From Bacillota bacterium (GTDB taxonomy: Bacteria > Bacillota_E > JAJZYS01 > JAJYTV01), in NCBI GenBank assembly GCA_021845645.1, contig JAJZVM010000008.1:62001-126000 (forward strand): a stretch of DNA of 64,000 nucleotides, read 5' to 3'. The notes under the pieces are model-generated. The model saw only the letters and a list, made by a program, of their open reading frames with translations, was not told the DNA's origin and made no database searches. Below, in pieces: positions 58,871 through 64,000 of the stretch. The translations under genes were made by a program, and so were the position numbers. Each line of letters opens with the position of its first letter. The first letter of the stretch is position 1.

Positions 58871-60238
58871 CTAGGCGCCGGTGCTCCTCTCCACACCCCG
58901 CCCAGCGCGGCGGGGGCGGAGATAGGCAATGTAGTAGATGGCCGCCACGACGATGATGACCGCAGTGATGATCAGATCGCGGGTCAGCTGCTGGGTGAGG
59001 GCGAGCGCGACGCCGAGGATCGCCACCACGGGCGGCAGCGGCCAGAACGGCATGCGCCACGGGCGCTCGAGCGACTTGTCGCGTACCCGGCTGACCAGCG
59101 CGGCAATCGCCACCATCAGGTAGATGACCACGATGACGACACCGGTGAAGGTGATCAGCATGGCAAGCGAGGCGAAGTAGCAGAGGATGGCGTTGCCGAT
59201 CCCCAGCACGATGAAGCCCCACATCGGTACCTGAGACTTGTTGACGGTGCCGAAGACGCGGTTCAGGCTCCCTGGCCAGAGCTTGTCGCGCGCTGACGCG
59301 AAGTAGATGCGCGCGTAGGCGAGGTTGCCGGCGAGGCCGGTATCGAACATGGCGATGATCGCGCCGACCAGTAGCACAGTGGCGCCGGTGCGGCCCATGA
59401 CGCTGGTCGCGATATAAGTCAGGGGTGCGGAGGAGGCTGACGTCGCGCCCAGGTTCTTGATGGCGAGAGTCGCCGCGACGACCGCCAGGACTTCCACCAC
59501 GACGGACACCGTGACCGCGATCAGGACGGCGCGGGCCAGCATCTTCTTCGGGTTCTTGGCCTCCTCGCCGAAGTAGAGCGGCCAGTCGTACCCGTTGAAG
59601 GCGAAGAGTGCCGGCACGACGGCGATCAGGATCGCCGAGAACGTCACGGGGCTCAGCCCGCCGTGGGCGGGAAGTACGGGGTGGCTCAGCGGATTGGTGG
59701 CGAGCGCGGGATGGGCGAGCGCGAAGCCCGTGAAGACCAGGATGACGGTCAGCTCGATGGCGAGCATGATGCCCGCCACGACGCTGGTCGGGCCGATGCG
59801 CTCCAAAGAGAGGATCGTGATGATGATCATCATGGCTACGGCCGCCCAGTTGGCGGGAAGCCCCGGCACCAGCGAGTTGAGGTACGTCGCCGCGGCGACG
59901 AGGATCGTCGCGGTGATCACGATGCCGAGAACAAGAAAGAGGACGTTCGTGATCGTGCCAAAGGCATCGCCGAGGACATTGCGCACGATGGTATACGCGC
60001 CGCCTGCCGACGGGTAGCTGCCGCCGACCTCCGCATAGCTGAACGCCATGCCGATCGCGATCACGGCACCGATGATGAAGGCCCAGATGATGCCCGTCCC
60101 CGCAGTGCTGAGGCCGGCTCCGTAGACGAGGAAGACGGATGTCGTGGGTGAAATGGCGGCGATCGCGATAGCGAGTATGCTCATGATACCCAGGGAGGAA
60201 GCGTGCAGCCCGGAGACTTCAGACTTGGGTTTACTCAA
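58871..60238 (-). CDS. APC-superfamily amino acid permease
   Basis: 455 residues with 12 membrane segments. The N-terminal helix with AISPTTSVFLVYGAG and the EVGGSYPSAGGAYTIV segment of helix 3 are typical of the APC family, as is the FNGYDWPLYFGEEAKNPKK loop. It imports an amino acid or amine by proton symport or exchange. TTG 60238 has GGAGG eight bases upstream; the TTG at 60256 is possible but overlaps the SD. It overlaps the dipeptidase gene by 8 bases, so uptake and peptide cleavage are expressed together. Confidence 0.9.
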   Translation of the reverse strand: MSKPKSEVSGLHASSLGIMSILAIAIAAISPTTSVFLVYGAGLSTAGTGIIWAFIIGAVIAIGMAFSYAEVGGSYPSAGGAYTIVRNVLGDAFGTITNVLFLVLGIVITATILVAAATYLNSLVPGLPANWAAVAMMIIITILSLERIGPTSVVAGIMLAIELTVILVFTGFALAHPALATNPLSHPVLPAHGGLSPVTFSAILIAVVPALFAFNGYDWPLYFGEEAKNPKKMLARAVLIAVTVSVVVEVLAVVAATLAIKNLGATSASSAPLTYIATSVMGRTGATVLLVGAIIAMFDTGLAGNLAYARIYFASARDKLWPGSLNRVFGTVNKSQVPMWGFIVLGIGNAILCYFASLAMLITFTGVVIVVIYLMVAIAALVSRVRDKSLERPWRMPFWPLPPVVAILGVALALTQQLTRDLIITAVIIVVAAIYYIAYLRPRRAGRGVERSTGA

Positions 60239-61208
60239 GGAATTCGCCTCCTTCAACCAGCGGGTCCTGCCAGACGGTCTGCCAGAGATTCAGAAGGTTG
60301 CCGTGTGCGAATCGCGCCGTCTGCTCCGCGGAGTAGCCCATGTCCAGGAGATCCTGCATGAGTCCCTGGACGTCCTCGAGCCCTGCGAGCCCCCGCGCCA
60401 AGGTCCTTGTGCTGAAGTCCACCCGGTCCAAGAGGTAGTCGACGAAATCGAAACCGAACGCGACATGGTCAGGGCCGATCAGATCCGCGACGTGCCGCAG
60501 GTGACGAAGAAACTGCTCCCGGCTCGCGGATCGCGGCGCGAGGAACGGCGGCCACGCATTCAGTCCGACGACCCCGCCTCGCTCCGCCAAGGCCTTGAGC
60601 TGCAGGTCGGTCAGGTTCCTATCGTGGGCGCAGAGCGCAGAGGCGTTGGAATGCGAGGCCAAAATCGGACACCGGGTCTCCTCTAGAAGCTCCCAGAAGG
60701 CCGGCTCGGGCAGGTGCGACACGTCGATGAGCCAATGCCTGCCCTCAATCTCCCGCAAGACCTCCTTTCCCAACCGCGTGAGATGATCTGCCTGAACGGC
60801 TGCGTTGTCGACATTCCAACGCAGCATGGCGTGGCGCACGCCGCGTTCATGCAGACCTGCGATGGTGCCTGGCGGCACTTCGATCCCCTCGGCGCCGAGG
60901 ATGATGGCGATCGCGCCGCGATCACGCGCTGCCTGAAGCTCGGCCGGGGTGCGGCAGAGAGCTGCGTCGCGCTCTGCTGCGATGCCCTGCTCCAGGAGTT
61001 CGAGCTGGCGCAGCTGCTGCGCCCCTGCCTCAAGGCGCCCGTCGGCATAGCCCCAGAGGCAGGCGATCACGGCGCCTACGTTCGCCCTGCGAAGTCTGGT
61101 GAGATGGTACCCGAGGCGTTGAGGCGAGTCTCTCAGATAGAGGTCTCCAGGGATGTCGCTGTGCGCGTCCCATACCCATGCTGCGGCTGATTCCTGCTGC
61201 GCGTTCAT
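60231..61208 (-). CDS. M19-family (renal-type) dipeptidase
   Basis: 325 residues. Zinc ligands are visible: His-x-Asp in WDAHSDIP, Glu in LGAEGIE, and His in ILASHSNASAL with AHDRNL after. The GFDFVDYLLD segment closes the active site. Family members hydrolyse dipeptides, including those with a C-terminal D-residue, and some act on beta-lactams or D-amino-acid amides. ATG 61208 has no clear SD. It is the first gene of the permease operon and lies downstream of the PucR regulator gene, with a palindrome in between. Confidence 0.88.
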   Translation of the reverse strand: MNAQQESAAAWVWDAHSDIPGDLYLRDSPQRLGYHLTRLRRANVGAVIACLWGYADGRLEAGAQQLRQLELLEQGIAAERDAALCRTPAELQAARDRGAIAIILGAEGIEVPPGTIAGLHERGVRHAMLRWNVDNAAVQADHLTRLGKEVLREIEGRHWLIDVSHLPEPAFWELLEETRCPILASHSNASALCAHDRNLTDLQLKALAERGGVVGLNAWPPFLAPRSASREQFLRHLRHVADLIGPDHVAFGFDFVDYLLDRVDFSTRTLARGLAGLEDVQGLMQDLLDMGYSAEQTARFAHGNLLNLWQTVWQDPLVEGGEFLE

Positions 61209-61264
61209 AAGGCGAAACTAACGCAGCCATGTGGTCTTTTGTAGGTCGGAACTGCCGCAGAGTC

Positions 61265-61283
61265 ATTGTGCACATTGCACAAT
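61265..61283. promoter_or_regulatory. 19-bp palindrome upstream of the dipeptidase operon
   Basis: ATTGTGCA, a CAT spacer and TGCACAAT form a perfect 8-3-8 palindrome, 57 bases before the dipeptidase ATG and touching the end of the PucR gene. The place upstream of a presumed promoter suits an activator site. Binding by the adjacent PucR protein is inferred. Confidence 0.55.
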
Positions 61284-62320
61284 CAGCCAGATTGCAAGCG
61301 GTTCAGCCAGATGGCCCAATCGAGCCATCGGCGGACCAGCGGTCGCGTGATCGGCAGACCGATCTCCGCCTCGAGCTTGCTCAGGCGGTAGGTCAGCGTG
61401 TTGCGGTGGATGCCGAGCCGACCTGCGCTCGCGGTGAGAGATGGTTCGGAGCACAAGGCTGCCACCGTCTCGTCGAGGCCGAGCGCCTGGATGCGCCGAA
61501 GGAGAGGCAGCGCAAAGGCAGCCATGTGCTGGGTGCCGGCAATGGCCGAAAAGAGATGGAATGGCTCGGCTTCCTCCCAGAACGTCTGACAAGTACCAAA
61601 CTGCTCGGCGACGGAGAGCGCGGCCTGCGCCTCGTTGCGCTGCCGCTCCAGGTGCCGCGGGCCATAACCCAGGCTGGAGATCCCGACCGGACGGTGTGCG
61701 TCGCTGGCGATGGCCAGGCGGTCGTCGGCGTCGTGGCAGCACACGACCTCAAAGCGGACGCCAGGCTCCCCGGATTCCACAGGCTCCGTGACGCACGCCG
61801 CAACGACCGCCGCCGGGACCGGCGGATCGCACCCGCGACATGCCGCGACCACGTGACCGTCGCGGCCCACCTGCTCGGGCCAGTTTCGCTCGAGGTGGCG
61901 CCACGCATCGGGAGGCGCCGTTTGCCCTCCCGCGTTCGCCTGCATCAACAAGGCGCCCAACTGCTCCGTGAACGCCGGCACGTCGAAGGAATTGGGCGCA
62001 AGGAAGATCGGCAACGCAAGCTTGTCGGCCTCGTACAGAGCAGCCTCGGTCAAACCGTCCTGGTAATAGCCCTGTTTGAACAGCACGCCGGAAACGCCCC
62101 GTCGCGCGAACTCCCGGATGGCGTGCTCCTGGAGCCCGGGGGACTGGGCGAGGCCATACCCCGTGGTGACGATGAAGTCGTCGGGACGAAACACGGAAAA
62201 GTCGTCTAGGATCTCGGAGATGTGCATCCAGCGCACCCGGCGAGCGATCCCACCCGTACCCGCGAGAATCCTGGCCGATGCAAATACTCCCGCGCCAACG
62301 GCATCCCTGACGGTCGTCAT
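61283..62320 (-). CDS. PucR-family transcriptional regulator
   Basis: 345 residues. The N-terminal PucR domain (about 1-130: VGAGVFASARILAGTGGIARRVRWMHISE, then LRPDDFIVTTGYG-like) is followed by a GGDEF-like middle region and a C-terminal HTH (ASAGRLGIHRNTLTYRLSKLE). These proteins are often activators of purine, amino-acid or amine catabolism and respond to the substrate. ATG 62320 is preferred to the GTG three codons earlier; the SD is weak in either case. It is co-directional with the dipeptidase and permease genes, its probable targets. Confidence 0.9.
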   Translation of the reverse strand: MTTVRDAVGAGVFASARILAGTGGIARRVRWMHISEILDDFSVFRPDDFIVTTGYGLAQSPGLQEHAIREFARRGVSGVLFKQGYYQDGLTEAALYEADKLALPIFLAPNSFDVPAFTEQLGALLMQANAGGQTAPPDAWRHLERNWPEQVGRDGHVVAACRGCDPPVPAAVVAACVTEPVESGEPGVRFEVVCCHDADDRLAIASDAHRPVGISSLGYGPRHLERQRNEAQAALSVAEQFGTCQTFWEEAEPFHLFSAIAGTQHMAAFALPLLRRIQALGLDETVAALCSEPSLTASAGRLGIHRNTLTYRLSKLEAEIGLPITRPLVRRWLDWAIWLNRLQSG

Positions 62321-62329
62321 GTCTTCCAC

Positions 62330-62850
62330 CGCTCATGTCTTCAGATAGACCGATGGCTGGGAAGTTCGCTGCGCATGGCTGGTGGCCTGCTGCGCAGCGG
62401 CCCGCGGCGCATGGACGACGCGTCAAACGGCAAAGGGCGTCTCACATGTCGCTGCCATGCGATTGCGGTCCTGCACGCTGGACCTCCGCTCATTGCCGCG
62501 GTATTGCCGGGCGACTCTGCATTGCGGAGGGCACGCGCAAGCTGCATGCAGGCCAAATGTCTTGCCATCTCGACCGCTCGGAACGCGCGCAGGTTCATGC
62601 AGTTGCGCGACAGGACGATGCGGACGCGCGCTCAGCTCGAGACTGGAAGGGAGCCGGCTGGCGACGAGAGACTCCTGCCGCAACAAGTGCCTTCTGAACA
62701 TGTCCTGCCAAGGCCTTACAAGCAACCTGCCACCAAGTGGGATCACCACTGGATTGTCTGATCGCCAGAGGGATTTGTGCATTCGGTTTCCCTTACAGCG
62801 GATCTGCTCCGCTCTTGGCGCGCTACAGAACATGACGCAAAAGCTACTTG
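62330..62850. other. Long intergenic region before the riboswitch
   Basis: About 520 bases with no supported gene on either strand. It contains the promoter of the riboswitch-controlled amidase near its right end. No repeats or RNA motifs other than the riboswitch were seen. Confidence 0.4.
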
Positions 62851-62866
62851 TTATGTAGCCTTGTGG

Positions 62867-62982
62867 CATGCGCCGAAGCTCGCCCAGAGGCGAGCACGGG
62901 GGACCTAAGCCCATGGGGTGAAGGGAGTCCGACTCCCAGGGGAGCCTTGCCCCCAACCCGTCAGCTAACCCCGCAGGCGTCA
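62867..62982 (+). ncRNA. Cyclic-di-AMP (ydaO/yuaA-type) riboswitch
   Basis: All conserved blocks occur in order: GAGCACGGGGGACC, GGGGTGAAGGGAGTCC, then AACCCGTCAGCTAACC and CGCAGGCGT, with the outer helix formed by GCGCC near the 5' end and GGCGT near the 3' end. These match the ydaO consensus as I remember it. The class binds c-di-AMP and normally turns off genes for cell-wall hydrolases, potassium and osmolyte transport. Here it lies directly before the SD of a 3D/amidase gene, an established target type. Confidence 0.93.
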
Positions 62983-62995
62983 AGGAGTGGACCCG

Positions 62996-63850
62996 TTGCG
63001 AGCCATCCTTGCGCTGTTCGGAACCATGCTTGTGGCCTCGGCGGTTTCGGCTCCAGGTTTCATAGGACAGGCCGCCGCCGCAACCGTGACACCCGGGGAG
63101 ACGCTCTCTCTGGTGGCGACGGCATACGGGCCGAGCCTGAAGGACAACTACCCGTACGGTGCCGTCGACTACTACGGGAACGCCCTGAAGCCTGGCGACG
63201 TGGCGGTGGATCCGCGGGTGATCCCGCTTGGCACGCGGCTCTACGTGACGGGATATCACTCGTCGCTCCTGCCGGCCGGTGGCTTTTACGCTGTGGCGGT
63301 GGACACGGGCGGCGCGATCAAGGGGAATCGCATCGACCTCTACATCAATGCGCCGGACTCCCGGGTCCTGACGTTCGGCATCCAGAACGTCAAGGTCACC
63401 ATCCTGGACAGGAACGGGCAGGTACCCACGACGTCACCTGAACAGAGCAGTTCGAGAGCCTCGAGCGCATCTGCATCCGGCACCACGAGCACCTCCGGCA
63501 ACCAGACCGTCGGCTCGGGCAGCTCGCCGAGCAGCCCCGCTGCAAGCAGCACGCCCGCGGCGCAGAGCCTGAAGGGCTGGACGATCGTTGTGGACCCTGG
63601 GCATGGGCGTGACCCGCGTTACGGCAACTACACCGGCGCCGAGGGCGTGAACGGCGTCTCCGAAGACCAGAATGTCCTGGACATCGGCCAGCGTCTCGTC
63701 ACGCAGCTGCGGGCGCAGGGGGCCACGGTCTACATCACGCGCGGCACGTACGATCCGGCCCCACCGCCAGTCCAGGGTCTCATCAAGCGCGTTTCGCTGG
63801 CTGAGAAGGTCCACGCGGACCTCTTCCTTGTAACCGCTCACGCTCTCTGA
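62996..63850 (+). pseudogene. 3D-domain/N-acetylmuramoyl-L-alanine amidase, interrupted near the catalytic centre
   Basis: 284 residues up to the stop. After a signal peptide comes a 3D domain (about 40-145: GAVDYYGNALKPGDVAVDPRVIPLGTRLYV, then DTGGAIKGNRIDLY), a Ser/Thr-rich linker and an Amidase_3 domain starting VVDPGHGRD. The amidase reads normally to HADLFLV, where relatives continue as SIHxN with a zinc-binding His. Here TAHAL and a stop follow, and the last third is missing. The TTG at 62996 is spaced well from AAGGAG. The sequence after about 63835 looks like the end of a mobile element. A lytic transglycosylase-like activity of the 3D part could survive. Confidence 0.8.
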
Positions 63851-63885
63851 GACGGGATCGCTCACGCTTTGTGAGAGCGATCGGC
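63835..63885. mobile_element. Putative mobile-element end inserted into the amidase gene
   Basis: GCTCACGCT is repeated directly at 20-base spacing (about 63837 and 63861), and GATCGCTCAC / GTGAGAGCGATC makes a hairpin. A reverse-strand gene ends inside it. This is the layout of a transposon terminus pointing rightwards, but the other end is outside the window. Confidence 0.45.
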
Positions 63886-64000
63886 GCGGCGTAGGTCCGC
63901 TGCCCAAGCCAGGGCGGTAGTAAGGAGTTCAGCAGGGGCATCCGGGAAGTCCTGGTGGAGGAGACCGGCGGCGGCCGCAGGGCTGTGGCCAGAGGCAAGC
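63862..64000 (-). CDS. C-terminal end of an unknown gene on the inserted element (partial)
   Basis: Forty-five residues ending ELLTTALAWAADLRRADRSHKA then TGA; the frame is open to the right edge. It is helical and basic at the end. The position close to the presumed transposon terminus suggests a transposase or helper protein, but the family is not recognisable from so short a piece. Confidence 0.4.
   Translation of the reverse strand, partial: LASGHSPAAAAGLLHQDFPDAPAELLTTALAWAADLRRADRSHKA

Noticed and set aside
1..64000. tRNA, rRNA or CRISPR array
   Set aside because: No T-loop with matching acceptor arms, no rRNA conserved block and no regularly spaced repeat was found when reading both strands by eye. 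A tRNAscan or Infernal run would settle this.

Overview
The window is high-GC DNA with frequent GTG and TTG starts behind strong Shine-Dalgarno (SD) sequences. It has monoderm features: S-layer homology (SLH) proteins, lipoproteins, GT51 cell-wall synthases and a cyclic-di-AMP (ydaO-type) riboswitch. It also has a G1 (eqolisin) peptidase, typical of acid-adapted bacteria. Together these suggest a high-GC Bacillota lineage (Symbiobacteria, Limnochordia, Thermaerobacter or Sulfobacillus-like). This placement is inference; no rRNA or tRNA gene is present to test it.

Layout: 1-2731 is a carboxylate-catabolism cluster (PrpF, Asp/Glu racemase, FAD fumarate-reductase-like protein). 2994-5440 holds an aldo/keto reductase, a decayed recombinase and a MntA-like antitoxin whose HepT partner is cut to 28 codons. 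5445-9089 encodes two exported proteins. 9254-12715 is a divergent pair, ferredoxin-NADP reductase and a class A PBP whose SD lies in a hairpin. 12740-17712 is a reverse-strand envelope/lipid block (methyltransferase, FabH, two PAP2 proteins, a glycosyltransferase, ribokinase, an unknown). 18039-21899 is an accessory island of visibly lower GC: a terpenoid-cyclase-like protein, an 18-bp inverted repeat, a three-gene cassette that resembles a HicAB module with an extra gene, and a broken IS701-type transposase. 21902-26419 is a heterodimeric ABC exporter divergent from a WYL regulator. 26753-30664 is hydrolase/VOC/GNAT/APH genes with decayed fragments between them.

30729-31331 encodes a peroxiredoxin in which an in-frame UGA replaces the peroxidatic cysteine. 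The flanking protein is intact and a small hairpin follows the UGA, so it is read here as a selenoprotein. Next come RlmH, an HtrA protease, an SLH protein, gamma-glutamyltransferase, a YczE-type membrane protein, a ClC channel, a trans-sulfuration enzyme and an M20 peptidase (31564-42373).

42462-46573 is a c-di-GMP cluster (GAF/PAS/GGDEF/EAL, degenerate EAL, membrane GGDEF). 46667-50254 holds an XRE regulator, an ABC-2 transporter and an orphan CocE C-terminal domain. 50571-55430 carries a G1 peptidase, a two-component system and a chemoreceptor. 55830-58424 has a lipoprotein, an unknown protein and a TM2 protein. 58871-62320 is an amino-acid permease/dipeptidase pair with a PucR regulator. 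The window ends with a c-di-AMP riboswitch controlling a 3D/amidase cell-wall hydrolase that is cut off by what looks like a mobile-element end.

No tRNA, rRNA or CRISPR array was seen.
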